DNA from: Lentzea xinjiangensis
GTDB lineage: Bacteria; Actinomycetota; Actinomycetes; Mycobacteriales; Pseudonocardiaceae
DNA length: 64,000 nucleotides
Direction of reading: 5' to 3'
NCBI RefSeq assembly: GCF_900110955.1
Contig: NZ_FOFR01000003.1
Span: 363,094-427,093 of the forward strand
Shown: positions 22,647 through 31,675 of the stretch, in pieces
Numbering within the stretch: position 1 is the stretch's first letter
Layout: every line of letters begins with the position of its first letter
Notes under the pieces: generated by a model
Told to the model about the DNA's origin: nothing
The model's database searches: none
The model's input: only the letters and a program-made list of their open reading frames with translations
Position numbers and translations under genes: made by a program

Positions 22647-25034
22647 TCAGGAATCGTCGGTGGGGGCGCCGCCACGCATCAGGTGGATCACCGAGTCGAG
22701 TTCGTCCGGCTTGATCAGCACCTCGCGCGCCTTCGAGCCCTCGGACGGCCCGACCACCCCGCGGGTCTCCAGCAGGTCCATGAGGCGCCCCGCCTTCGCG
22801 AACCCGACGCGGAGCTTGCGCTGCAGCATCGACGTCGAGCCGAACTGCGACGTCACGATCAGCTCGGTCGCCTGCACCAGCAGTTCCAGGTCGTCGCCGA
22901 TGTCGGCGTCGATCTCCTTCTTCTCGCCGGCCTTCTGCGACGTGACGCCGTCGGTGTACTCGGGCTGCGCCTGGTTCTTGGCGAAGTCGACGATCTGCGA
23001 GATCTCCTCGTCGCCGACGAACGCGCCCTGGATGCGCACCGGCTTCCCGGCGCCCATCGGCAGGTAGAGCCCGTCGCCCATGCCGATCAGCTTCTCGGCG
23101 CCCGGCTGGTCCAGGATGACCCGCGAGTCCGTCAGCGAGGACGTGGCGAACGCCAGGCGCGACGGCACGTTCGTCTTGATCAGGCCCGTGACGACGTCGA
23201 CGGACGGCCGCTGGGTCGCGAGCACCAGGTGGATGCCCGCCGCACGCGCCTTCTGCGTGATGCGGACGATGGCGTCCTCGACGTCACGCGGCGCCGTCAT
23301 CATCAGGTCGGCGAGCTCGTCGACGATCGCCATGATGTACGGGTACGGCCGGTAGACGCGCTCGGACCCCGGCGGCGCGGTGATCTCGCCGGACTTGACC
23401 TTGCGGTTGAAGTCGTCGATGTGGCGCACCCGGTTGACCTGCATGTCCTGGTAGCGCTGCTCCATCTCCTCCACGAGCCACGCCAGGGCGGCCGCCGCCT
23501 TCTTCGGCTGCGTGATGATCGGCGTGATCAGGTGCGGGATGCCCTCGTACGGCGTCAGCTCGACCATCTTCGGGTCGATGAGGATCATCCGGACCTCGTC
23601 CGGCGTGGCGCGGGTCAGCAGCGACACCAGCATCGAGTTCACGAACGACGACTTGCCGGAACCGGTGGAGCCCGCGACCAGCAGGTGCGGCATCTTCGTC
23701 AGGTTCGCGGTGACCATGTGACCCTCGATGTCCTTGCCGAGGCCGATCACCATCGGGTGCGTGTCCTTCAGCGTCGACGGCGCGCGCAGCACGTCGCCGA
23801 GGCGCACCATCTCGCGGTCGCTGTTCGGGACCTCGATGCCCACCGCGGACTTGCCGGGGATCGGCGCGAGCAACCGGACGTTGTCGGTCGCGACCGCGTA
23901 GGCGATGTTCTTGGTCAGCGCGGTGATCTTCTCGACCTTCACGCCGGGGCCGAGCTCGACCTCGTAGCGCGTGACCGTCGGGCCGCGGGTGAAGCCGGTG
24001 ACCTGGGCGTCGATCGAGAACTGGTCCAGCACGCCGGTGATGGCCTCGATCATCTGGTCGTTGGCCTTGCTGCGGGCCTTCGGCGCGTCGCCGTCCTTGA
24101 GGATGTTCGGCGGCGGTAGCCGGTAGTCGCCCTCGACCGCGCGCACGGCCATGTCCGGGGCCTTCTTGGGCTCCTTGGCCGCGGGCTTGGCGGGCGCCGG
24201 TTCCGGCTCCTCCAGCGGGAGCTCGGCGGGCGGCTCCTCCAGCGGGAGCTCGGCGGGCGCGGCGGCCTGGCGGCGGCGCGACGGGCGGCGCAGCCGGACG
24301 GGCTTCGGCTCCTCGGGAGTCTCCTCCGCCTCGCCGGACGGCTGTTCGTCCCGGCTCGTGCCGGGGTGCAGCAGCGAGCGGATCCGTTCCGGCGCTTGGC
24401 GGATCGGTGTGTGCGTCACGACCAGCAGGCCGTACGCGAAGATCAGGAACAGCAACGGCCCGGCGACCCACGGCGTGAGCCCCTGGGCGAGGAACCCACC
24501 GGCCAGGTAGCCCAGCGCGCCACCGGCGTCGCGGCGGAGGAGCGGGTCCATCGGCAGGCCGCCGATGAGGTGGAACATGCCGAGCACACCGATCATCATC
24601 AGCAGCGAGCCGATGATGAGCCGCGGCCGCGCTTCCGGCTGCGGGTCCGTGCGCATCAAAGCGATGCCGATGGCGAGCAGCACGACCGGCACGATCACCG
24701 CGGGGAACCCGACGGAGCTGCGCACCGCGATGTCGACCCACCGGCCGACCGGTCCGCCCGCCTGCCACCACACACCGGTGCCGGTGATGAACGCGAGCGC
24801 GATCAGCAGCAGTCCCAGCCCGTCGCGGCGGTGCTCGGGATCGAGGTCCTTGGTGCGGCTGACGGTGCGCACGAGGCCGCCGACACCGCGTCCCAAAGCT
24901 CCCCACACGGCGCTGACAGCGCCACCGCTCTTGCGCGGAGCGGGCTTTCTGGACGCGGTGGACCGCGCCCGCGGCTTGGCTGGTGCTTTGCCGCGTGACG
25001 TGGTCTTTCTCGAAGTCCCTGTGCGCCCGGCCAT
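22647..25034 (-). CDS. ftsK: DNA translocase FtsK/SpoIIIE
   Basis: Septal DNA pump that clears chromosomes at division, 795 residues. A basic N-terminal tail precedes four membrane segments (about residues 70-210). A linker rich in Pro and Glu contains a direct repeat of PAELPLEEP. The motor has Walker A AGSTGSGKSSF near residue 455 and Walker B MILIDPKM. The C-terminal gamma winged helix (TSMLQRKLRVGFAKAGRLMD) reads polar sequences. ATG 25034 follows TACCTT by 6 nt (leaderless). The order ftsK, GNAT, pgsA, clgR matches mycobacteria, here with the TOMM operon inserted. Confidence 0.96.
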   Translation of the reverse strand: MAGRTGTSRKTTSRGKAPAKPRARSTASRKPAPRKSGGAVSAVWGALGRGVGGLVRTVSRTKDLDPEHRRDGLGLLLIALAFITGTGVWWQAGGPVGRWVDIAVRSSVGFPAVIVPVVLLAIGIALMRTDPQPEARPRLIIGSLLMMIGVLGMFHLIGGLPMDPLLRRDAGGALGYLAGGFLAQGLTPWVAGPLLFLIFAYGLLVVTHTPIRQAPERIRSLLHPGTSRDEQPSGEAEETPEEPKPVRLRRPSRRRQAAAPAELPLEEPPAELPLEEPEPAPAKPAAKEPKKAPDMAVRAVEGDYRLPPPNILKDGDAPKARSKANDQMIEAITGVLDQFSIDAQVTGFTRGPTVTRYEVELGPGVKVEKITALTKNIAYAVATDNVRLLAPIPGKSAVGIEVPNSDREMVRLGDVLRAPSTLKDTHPMVIGLGKDIEGHMVTANLTKMPHLLVAGSTGSGKSSFVNSMLVSLLTRATPDEVRMILIDPKMVELTPYEGIPHLITPIITQPKKAAAALAWLVEEMEQRYQDMQVNRVRHIDDFNRKVKSGEITAPPGSERVYRPYPYIMAIVDELADLMMTAPRDVEDAIVRITQKARAAGIHLVLATQRPSVDVVTGLIKTNVPSRLAFATSSLTDSRVILDQPGAEKLIGMGDGLYLPMGAGKPVRIQGAFVGDEEISQIVDFAKNQAQPEYTDGVTSQKAGEKKEIDADIGDDLELLVQATELIVTSQFGSTSMLQRKLRVGFAKAGRLMDLLETRGVVGPSEGSKAREVLIKPDELDSVIHLMRGGAPTDDS

Positions 25035-25040
25035 GTGTAT

Positions 25041-25046
25041 AAGGTA
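25041..25046 (-). promoter_or_regulatory. -10 box of ftsK (leaderless)
   Basis: TACCTT on the minus strand lies 6 nt before the ftsK ATG. Confidence 0.5.
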
Positions 25047-25139
25047 GTCCCTCGCGTCTCACCAGCCCCGCTGGCAACTGGGACGCGTGCGAAACCCCAT
25101 GGTTCACTCAATCGGGCAAAGTGTCGTTCCGACACGCCG

Positions 25140-25145
25140 TACGCT
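25140..25145 (+). promoter_or_regulatory. -10 box of plsC (leaderless)
   Basis: TACGCT lies 7 nt before the plsC GTG at 25153. Confidence 0.5.
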
Positions 25146-25152
25146 GCCCCGC

Positions 25153-25926
25153 GTGTCCTCACCGCTCTTCTGGCGCGTGCTCATGGCGATCGACCGGGGC
25201 TTCATCGCGCTGACCGGCAAGCTCGAGGTGTCCGGTGACATCCCGCCGGAGCTGCTCGGCAAGCCGTTGCTGCTCGCGTCGAACCACATCGGCAACCTCG
25301 ACCCGATGGTGCTCATCGCGGCCTGCCACCGGATCGGCGTCACCCCGCGCTTCATGCTCGCCGGCGGACTGCTCGACGCTCCCGTGCTCGGCCCGATCCT
25401 CAAGGCGTGCGGCCACCTGCGCGTCGACCGCAGGTCGGCGAACGTCGGCGAGGCGATGCACCGCGCCGTCGAGGCGTTGCGCAAGGGCGGCGACCCGATC
25501 GCCGTCTACCCCGAGGGCAAGATCACCCTGGACCCCGGCATGTGGCCGGAGCGCGGGAAGACCGGTGTCGCGCGCATGGCGCTGGGCGGCGGCATCCCGG
25601 TGGTCCCGATCAGCCAGTGGGGCGCCCACGAGGCCGTGTACTGGGGCAACCTCAGCGTCGGTGGCTGGCGGGATCTTCTGCCGTACCTGACGTCGTGGCT
25701 GTCCGCGGTCCGCAGGCGGCCGACGTTCAAGGTCCACTTCGGCAAGCCGGTCGAGCTGTCGGACCTGTCCGGCGAGACGATGGGCGACGCCCGGCGCGCG
25801 CACGAGCGGATCATGCGCGCCATCACCGAGGGCTTGGTGCCCCTGCGTCTCGACGAGCCGGACCTGCCGCGGTTCCACGACCCGACGCGGCCGACGACCG
25901 GCTCCTCCCCCTGGCGGCCCGCGTGA
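25153..25926 (+). CDS. plsC: 1-acyl-sn-glycerol-3-phosphate acyltransferase family
   Basis: Lysophosphatidate acyltransferase of phospholipid synthesis, 257 residues. The HX4D catalytic motif is NHIGNLD; the acyl-acceptor motif is YPEGKI; PVVPISQWG completes the fold. A hydrophobic segment near the N-terminus would tether it to the membrane. GTG 25153 is chosen since it follows a TACGCT box and starts the conserved region. Its 3' end overlaps by 104 bp the end of a convergent membrane-protein gene. Confidence 0.88.
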   Translation: MSSPLFWRVLMAIDRGFIALTGKLEVSGDIPPELLGKPLLLASNHIGNLDPMVLIAACHRIGVTPRFMLAGGLLDAPVLGPILKACGHLRVDRRSANVGEAMHRAVEALRKGGDPIAVYPEGKITLDPGMWPERGKTGVARMALGGGIPVVPISQWGAHEAVYWGNLSVGGWRDLLPYLTSWLSAVRRRPTFKVHFGKPVELSDLSGETMGDARRAHERIMRAITEGLVPLRLDEPDLPRFHDPTRPTTGSSPWRPA

Positions 25927-26503
25927 TCGCGTGCACGATCACCGTGACGAGCATGAACAACGGCCTCGGGCCGCCCGTGTGAAGACTGATCGCCACATCG
26001 ATCGCGGGAACGGCGAGTGCGACGACGAAGGTCACCGCGCTCGCCGTCGGCAGTTTCACCTTCGGGTCCGCCCACGGCGTGCGCCCCCACGGCTTGGCCA
26101 CGCTCAGCCACGCCTGGAAGGCGATGGCGCTGATCATGAGCGCGGTGCCCACCGGCATCCACGCCGTGACGTGGCCGTCGGCGGCCGCTTCGAGGTTGCC
26201 GCTCAGGATGAAGATCCCGACGTAGAGCTGGACGACGGTGATCACGAACTTCACGAGCACCCACCAGTGCCGGAAGTAGCCCCACGGAGTCGTCGCGCTC
26301 AGCATCATGCCGCTGAACGCGCTGATGTTCGCCATGACCGCGAGCACCCGGTGGTCGAGGAACCGCGCCATCTTGAACGCGTTCACGTCACCGGTCTTCA
26401 TGCCGTACAGCAGCAGGGCGAGCAGCGCCACGGCCTGGCTCATCCAGCCGACGGACGTGACGACGTGCAACCACACCAACAGGGTCCGAGCGCGCTTCTG
26501 CAT
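25823..26503 (-). CDS. Multi-pass membrane protein, unknown function
   Basis: A 226-residue protein with about six membrane segments, including LLVWLHVVTSVGWMSQAVALLA at the N-terminus (split by a conserved-looking His and Trp), WWVLVKFVITVVQLYVGIFI and FVVALAVPAIDVAI. The basic C-terminal tail is low complexity and encoded in the region that overlaps plsC. It resembles DUF2269-like small integral membrane proteins but the match is weak. No partner gene is evident. Confidence 0.7.
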   Translation of the reverse strand: MQKRARTLLVWLHVVTSVGWMSQAVALLALLLYGMKTGDVNAFKMARFLDHRVLAVMANISAFSGMMLSATTPWGYFRHWWVLVKFVITVVQLYVGIFILSGNLEAAADGHVTAWMPVGTALMISAIAFQAWLSVAKPWGRTPWADPKVKLPTASAVTFVVALAVPAIDVAISLHTGGPRPLFMLVTVIVHAITRAARGRSRSSAASGRGTAAGPARRDAGAPSPR

Positions 26504-26587
26504 GACATGTAGCTTGCCTACGTATCACGCGGCGCACATCGGGGATTTCCCCTTAGGCCGGCACCGGCCGCGAGACGAGGGCTCTGT

Positions 26588-26923
26588 TCACCGAGGAGCA
26601 GTGCTGTTCCGGTGTTCGGCTTCCAGGAGCGCGAGCAGGCCGGGGAACCTGCTCTCCACGTCCGTGCGCCGCAGGCGGATGCCCTTGCGGTTGCCGTAGT
26701 CGATCTCGGTGATGAGGCCCGCCTCGCGCAGGACCCGGAAGTGGTGGGTCTGGGTCTGCTTCGAGATCGGGAGAGCGAACGAGTTGCAGCCCCGCTCGCT
26801 GTCGGTGCGATCGGCGGCCAACTCCGTCATCACCGAACGACGGTGCTCGTCGGCGAGAGCGCGAAGCACCACGCCCAGTTCGAGCGCGTCGGCCTCTGGG
26901 CCGACCAGGTTCCTCCCGGCCAC
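26588..26923 (-). CDS. ArsR-type winged-helix regulator
   Basis: A 111-residue single-domain regulator: ALADEHRRSVMTELAADR, LPISKQTQTHHFRVLREAGL as recognition helix, and an IDYGNRKGIRLRR wing. The second GTG (26923) is preferred because GGGAGG stands 5 nt upstream; a GTG at 26929 lies inside that site. It is divergent from a flavin monooxygenase gene, with two inverted repeats between them. It probably represses both genes. No cysteine pair for metal sensing is seen, so the inducer is likely organic. Confidence 0.85.
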   Translation of the reverse strand: MAGRNLVGPEADALELGVVLRALADEHRRSVMTELAADRTDSERGCNSFALPISKQTQTHHFRVLREAGLITEIDYGNRKGIRLRRTDVESRFPGLLALLEAEHRNSTAPR

Positions 26924-26936
26924 GGGCACCTCCCTC

Positions 26937-26958
26937 AGGTACGTATTGCATCGTACCT
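26937..26958. promoter_or_regulatory. Inverted repeat 1, candidate ArsR operator
   Basis: AGGTACG and CGTACCT form perfect 7-bp arms with an 8-bp spacer, directly upstream of the ArsR start. Confidence 0.65.
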
Positions 26959-26978
26959 GAGGGCCGTGCTCTACTCGA

Positions 26979-26996
26979 GTACGAAATCGATCGTAC
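26979..26996. promoter_or_regulatory. Inverted repeat 2, candidate ArsR operator
   Basis: GTACGA and TCGTAC flank AATCGA; the TCGTACCT end is shared with inverted repeat 1. It lies 47 bp upstream of the monooxygenase start. Confidence 0.65.
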
Positions 26997-27042
26997 CTAG
27001 GCGACCGGGAACGCGGTCACCGCTGCGCTGAGAGGTCCTGTC

Positions 27043-28191
27043 ATGAAGAAGCCCGAGGTGCTGGTGGTCGGCGCCGGAGTCGCCGGGCCCGCGCTCGCGT
27101 ACTGGCTCGCCCGGAGCGGGTACCGGCCGACCGTCGTCGAGCACGCCCGCGAGCTGCGCTCGGGTGGCAGCGCGGTGGTCGTGAAGGGGCCCGCGATACC
27201 GGTCGCCGAGCGCATGGGCATCCTTCCGGGGTTGCGCGAGCTCGCCACCCGCAACCGGTCGCTGACCCTGCTCGACCCGGACGGCGAACGAGTGCTGCGA
27301 CTTCCCACCTCGCCGGAAGGCTCGCCGGCGGTCGAGGTGACCCGGGCCGACCTGTCCGAGGTGCTCCACCGGTCGGCGCGGGGCGAGGCCGAGTTCGTGT
27401 TCGACGACACGGTCACCGCGCTCGACCAGGACGAAGGCGGGGTCGACGTCACCTTCCGGCGGTCCGCGCCACGGCGTTTCGACTTGGTGGTCGGTGCCGA
27501 CGGGATGCACTCCACCACGAGGCGCCTGGTGTTCGGGCCCGAGCGGCAGTTCGTGAGCGACCTGGGCCTCCACGGCGCCACCGTCCCGCTGCACCCCGAT
27601 GCCGTCGACGACCCGAGCGAGCTGACCATGCTGACCGCGCCGAACCGGATGCTGGTCATCCACCCCTCGCGCACCACGCCGCTCGCGATCTTCACCTTCC
27701 GGGTCGCGCGGCCGGCGCCCCACGACCGCAAGAACACCGCTCTCCACAAGCGAACCGTGGCCGACGCGTACGCCGGCATGCGGTGGCGGACACCGGAGCT
27801 CGTGGCGGCGTACCTCGACCACCCGGCCCCGTACTTCGACCCCCTGACGACCGTCCGGATGCCCTCGTGGTCCCGCGGGCGGGTCGTACTGCTCGGGGAC
27901 GCGGCGGCGGCCACAGCCCTGCTGGGCGACGGGTCCAGCATGGCGATGGCAGGAGCGCACGCCCTCGCGGAGGAACTCGCCTCCCACCACGGCGATCACA
28001 CCCGCGCCTTCGCCACCTACGAGTCGCGGCTCCGCCGCGAGGTGCGACCGCGGCAGCGACGCGTCGGCCTGCTTTCCAGGCTCATGGTGCCCAGCACCAT
28101 GGCAGGCCTCGTGGTGCGCAACGCGGTGGGCCGCGCGGTCGATCTCCCGCTCAGGCGAGCTCGTGCAGCCGCGCCCGCACCTCGGGCGTGA
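27043..28191 (+). CDS. FAD-dependent aromatic-ring hydroxylase-like monooxygenase
   Basis: A 382-residue group A flavoprotein. The FAD dinucleotide fold is VLVVGAGVAGPALAYWLA at residues 6-23; LVVGADGMHS is the DG motif that binds NAD(P)H and FAD; VVLLGDAAAATALLGDG is the GD motif for the FAD ribityl. The family includes TetX-like and 2-polyprenyl hydroxylase proteins. AGGTCCTGTC precedes the ATG. Control by the divergent ArsR regulator suggests it answers a small aromatic compound. Its end overlaps the convergent AfsR-like gene by 41 bp. Confidence 0.88.
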   Translation: MKKPEVLVVGAGVAGPALAYWLARSGYRPTVVEHARELRSGGSAVVVKGPAIPVAERMGILPGLRELATRNRSLTLLDPDGERVLRLPTSPEGSPAVEVTRADLSEVLHRSARGEAEFVFDDTVTALDQDEGGVDVTFRRSAPRRFDLVVGADGMHSTTRRLVFGPERQFVSDLGLHGATVPLHPDAVDDPSELTMLTAPNRMLVIHPSRTTPLAIFTFRVARPAPHDRKNTALHKRTVADAYAGMRWRTPELVAAYLDHPAPYFDPLTTVRMPSWSRGRVVLLGDAAAATALLGDGSSMAMAGAHALAEELASHHGDHTRAFATYESRLRREVRPRQRRVGLLSRLMVPSTMAGLVVRNAVGRAVDLPLRRARAAAPAPRA

Positions 28192-30934
28192 GGGGGTGGT
28201 CGTAGTCCTCGTAGATCGTCAGCGCTTCCAGCAGGTGCGTCCGCGCGACCTCCGGCTGCCCCGTGCTCATCTCCCCCAGGCCGTGCAGCGCCTCCGCGAG
28301 GCTCTTGCGGTCGCCGAGCACGCGCAGGAAGCCCAGGGCGTCCCGGAACGAGTCGCGCGCCTCGACGCGGTGCCCCAGCTTGGCCTGCGCCCAGCCGATG
28401 CTGACCAACGCCATCGCCTTGCCGTGCACCGCGCCGTGCGAGTCCATCACCTCGAAAGCCCTGCGCGCGGACGCCAGCGACTCCTCGTGCTGGCCGGCCG
28501 ACCGCAGGATGTCGCTCAGGAACAACCGGGTGCCGCCTTCGCCGAACCAGGAGCCGACCTCGGCGTGCCGCTCCAGCGCCTCGCCGAACCTGTCGGCGGC
28601 GAGGTCGAACCGGCGCAGCCCGCCGTAGGCCATGCCGAGGCCGGTGAGGCTCCACGCCGCGCCGACGCGGTCGCCGATCTCGCGCCGGATGGCCAGCGCG
28701 CGGTCGAAGAGCTCCAGCGCGTCGGCGAAGCGCTGGCCGCGGAACGCCGCGAGCCCCTGACCGTGGATCGCCCACGCGCGTGCGGCCTGGTTGCCGTCAC
28801 GGGCGGCGGCACGCTCGGCGACGCGGTAGGTGTCCGTCCACTCGTCCAGCGCGCTGGAGACGATGAAGTAGTTCCACAACGCCACCGGGATCTGCCACGC
28901 CGTGGGCGAGTGCTGGTCCTCGGCGAGCTTCGCCACCGCCGCCAGGTTCGCGGACTCCGCGCGGCACCAGGTGAAGGCCTCGTCGTGCGAGGCGAAGTCC
29001 TGTGTGGACAGTGGCGGCAGCAGGAAGGCCGGGTGGTCCGGCGGCCCGATGACGGTGCCCGCCGCGTTCGCCTTGTCGAAGTACCACCGCAGCAGGCGTT
29101 CCACGGCCTCGTCCCGGCTCGTGAACGACTCCTCGGTGGCGCTGAGCTCGGTCGCGTACAGGCGCAGCAGGTCGTGCAGGCGGAACCGGCCGCGCGCGAC
29201 CTCCTCCACCATGTGCCCGCTCGCCAGCACGTCGAGCAGCGCCCGCGCCCGCGGCACCGGCACACCGGTCAGCGCGGCGACGGCGGCCAGGCCGATCTCC
29301 GCGCCGGGGTGCAGGCCGATCAGCCGGAACGTGCGGGCCGCATCGGGTTTGAGCGCCAGGTACGACCACGAGAACGCCGCGCGCACGGCCGTGTCCTCGT
29401 CATCGCCCGTCGCCAGCACGTTCAGCCTGTCGCGTTCGTCGGCGAGATCACCGGCCAGGTCGGCCAGGGTCAGGTGCGGCCGGGTCACCACCCGTTCCGC
29501 CGCGATCCGGATCGCCAGCGGCAGATGCCCGCACAGCTCCACGAGTTTCGCCGCGGCGGCGGGCTCGGCGGCGACGCGGTCGGCGCCCACCGCGGCGGTG
29601 AGCAGCGCCAGCCCCTCGTCGCGCGTCAGGGTCGACAACGTCATCGAGTGCGCGCCGTCGCGTGCGACGAGACCGCCGAGGTGGTTGCGCGAGGTCACCA
29701 GCACCATCGACGCCGAGCGCCCCGGCAGCAGCGGGCGGACCTGGTCCGCCAGCCGGGCGTTGTCCAGCAGCACGAGCACGCGCTTGTTCGCCAGGACGCT
29801 CCGGTACAGCGCGGACTTCGCCGGCAGGTCCTCCGGCACGCGTTCGGCCGGCACGCCGAGGCTCTGCAGGAGCTGGTGCAACGCGGCCGCGGGCCGCACC
29901 GGCGGTGCTGAGGCGTCGAACCCGCGCAGGTCGACGTGCAGCTGCCCGTCGGGGAACCGCGAAGCCACCTGGTGCGCGAACCGGACGGCCAGCGCGGTCT
30001 TGCCGACACCGCCGGTGCCCGTGATGGCGACCAGCACCGGCGAGTGGTCCACCGGCACCGCGTCCGCCAGCCGCGCGAGCTCCTTCTCCCGGCCGGTGAA
30101 GTCGCGGACCTCGTGCGGAAGCTGGACCGGGACCAGCGCGGGCGCGACGGGTTCCGGCTGCGGGTCCGGCAGGCCGACGAGGAGCTGCTCGTGCAGCCCG
30201 CGCAGCTCGGGGCCGGGCTCGATGCCGAGCTCCTCGACCAGCAGCCGCCGCAGGTCCGCGTACACCGCGAGAGCCTCCGCCTGCCTGCCGCCGCGGTAGA
30301 GCGCGGACATCAGCAGGCCGTACAGCCTCTCCCGCAACGGATGCGCGCTCACCAACGTCGTGAGCTCGGCCGCCACCTCCGCCTCACGCCCCAAGGACAA
30401 CATCAACGCGGCACGTTGCTCCACCGCCGTGAGCCGCAACTCGGCCAAGCGCGCGCGTTCCACCGCCGCGAACGGGCCGGGCACGCCGTCCAGCGCGACG
30501 CCCCGCCACAGCCCCAACGCCCGGTCGAACGCGGCGACGGCCTCCGCGGGCCGGTCGCGCACCCGGCCGGCCTCGTCGAGGTACGTGCGGAACAGCGCCA
30601 CGTCCGAGCTGTCCGGCGGGAGCTTCAACAGGTAGCCGGCGTCCGTGGACAGCAGCACGGAACTGGGCGCGCGCGAGGCCCTGCCCGGTTCGAAGAGCCG
30701 CCGCAGACCGGCGACGTAGGTGTGGATGCCGTTGTCCGCGCTGGCCGGCGGCTCATCGCCCCAGACCGCGTCGATCAGCTCACTGCGCGACACGACGTGG
30801 TTGGCCCGCAGGGCGAGGACCGCGAGCACAGCCCTCTGCCGCGGCGGACCGAGCGTGAGCTCCTCACCGTCCACCGTCGCGGCGAGCGCGCCCAGCAAGC
30901 TGACGCGCAACTCGTTCTGCACTTCCGGTCTCAC
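28151..30934 (-). CDS. AfsR/SARP-type regulator with NB-ARC and TPR domains
   Basis: A 927-residue regulator of the AfsR/DnrI type. An OmpR-like winged helix (LLGALAATVDGEELTLGPPR onward) and a BTAD domain fill residues 1-250. An NB-ARC ATPase follows with Walker A TGTGGVGKTALA and Walker B VLVLLDNA. TPR repeats occupy the C-terminal 350 residues (WSLTGLGMAYGGLRRFDLAA and similar). GTG 30934 is the likely start; in-frame codons up to 31021 lack the family's sequence. Such proteins switch on secondary metabolism in response to signals. No antibiotic cluster is adjacent, so its target is not evident. Confidence 0.88.
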   Translation of the reverse strand: MRPEVQNELRVSLLGALAATVDGEELTLGPPRQRAVLAVLALRANHVVSRSELIDAVWGDEPPASADNGIHTYVAGLRRLFEPGRASRAPSSVLLSTDAGYLLKLPPDSSDVALFRTYLDEAGRVRDRPAEAVAAFDRALGLWRGVALDGVPGPFAAVERARLAELRLTAVEQRAALMLSLGREAEVAAELTTLVSAHPLRERLYGLLMSALYRGGRQAEALAVYADLRRLLVEELGIEPGPELRGLHEQLLVGLPDPQPEPVAPALVPVQLPHEVRDFTGREKELARLADAVPVDHSPVLVAITGTGGVGKTALAVRFAHQVASRFPDGQLHVDLRGFDASAPPVRPAAALHQLLQSLGVPAERVPEDLPAKSALYRSVLANKRVLVLLDNARLADQVRPLLPGRSASMVLVTSRNHLGGLVARDGAHSMTLSTLTRDEGLALLTAAVGADRVAAEPAAAAKLVELCGHLPLAIRIAAERVVTRPHLTLADLAGDLADERDRLNVLATGDDEDTAVRAAFSWSYLALKPDAARTFRLIGLHPGAEIGLAAVAALTGVPVPRARALLDVLASGHMVEEVARGRFRLHDLLRLYATELSATEESFTSRDEAVERLLRWYFDKANAAGTVIGPPDHPAFLLPPLSTQDFASHDEAFTWCRAESANLAAVAKLAEDQHSPTAWQIPVALWNYFIVSSALDEWTDTYRVAERAAARDGNQAARAWAIHGQGLAAFRGQRFADALELFDRALAIRREIGDRVGAAWSLTGLGMAYGGLRRFDLAADRFGEALERHAEVGSWFGEGGTRLFLSDILRSAGQHEESLASARRAFEVMDSHGAVHGKAMALVSIGWAQAKLGHRVEARDSFRDALGFLRVLGDRKSLAEALHGLGEMSTGQPEVARTHLLEALTIYEDYDHPLTPEVRARLHELA

Positions 30935-31060
30935 TTCGTCGCTGTGCGCGGTTACCCGGCAACCTACCGTCAGTTTTCGTCCAGAAGCCATCCAGAGTCC
31001 GTGCAGAGACCTTCTCCACACTTCACATCAGGTGGATTGGGTCGAAATGAGGGGGCGGAG

Positions 31061-31675
31061 ATGAACGCGGCCGAGGTCTTCGACACGCTCGGGCTGGAAT
31101 ACCAACGCGCTTGGTCGCACCAGCCCGCACTGCACGGCACCCTGGCGTGGTTCGCGGCGACGCAGCCGTCGGGCTCGCGCGTGCTCGACATCGGCTGCGG
31201 CACCGGCGTCCCGGTCGCCAGCACGCTCGCCAAGGCGGGCATGAAGGTCACCGGCATCGACGTCTCGCCCGTGATGGTCGACATCGCGACCACCCAGGTG
31301 CCCGACGCCGCGTTCCACCGGATCGACGTCCGCGACTTCGAGTCACCGGACGGCTCGTGGGACGTCATCTGCGCCGTCTTCTCGCTGCTGCAGATGTCGC
31401 AGGCCGAGATCGTCCAGGTCCTCGGCCGCGTCTCCGCGTGGCTGCGGCCGGGCGGCCACTTCTTCCTCGCCACCGTGCCGATCGACGTCGAGCGGATCAC
31501 CCTGCCCTGGATGGGCCAGGAGATCGAGGTGTCGTCGTTCTCCGAGGAGGGCTTCGAGAAGCACCTCGCCGACGTCGGCCTGCGGGTGGTGCGCCGGAGC
31601 CGCCCGGTCTTCACGCCGTCGTTCCCCGGCGCCACACCCGAGGAGTCGCTGCACCTGGTGTGCCAGCGGTCCTAG
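31061..31675 (+). CDS. SAM-dependent class I methyltransferase
   Basis: A 204-residue methyltransferase with motif I VLDIGCGTGVPVASTLAKAG at about residues 40-59, VTGIDVSPVMVDIA as motif Post I, and WLRPGGHFFLATVP as motif III. ATG 31061 has GGGGGCGGAG upstream. It is divergent from the AfsR-like gene with 126 bp between. Its stop overlaps the end of the convergent atpB by 4 bp. Substrate not identifiable; small-molecule methylation is plausible. Confidence 0.82.
   Translation: MNAAEVFDTLGLEYQRAWSHQPALHGTLAWFAATQPSGSRVLDIGCGTGVPVASTLAKAGMKVTGIDVSPVMVDIATTQVPDAAFHRIDVRDFESPDGSWDVICAVFSLLQMSQAEIVQVLGRVSAWLRPGGHFFLATVPIDVERITLPWMGQEIEVSSFSEEGFEKHLADVGLRVVRRSRPVFTPSFPGATPEESLHLVCQRS

Noticed and set aside
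28151..31675. Secondary-metabolite cluster around the AfsR-like regulator, methyltransferase and FAD monooxygenase
   Set aside because: No core biosynthetic enzyme is present, and the genes face different directions with separate promoters.
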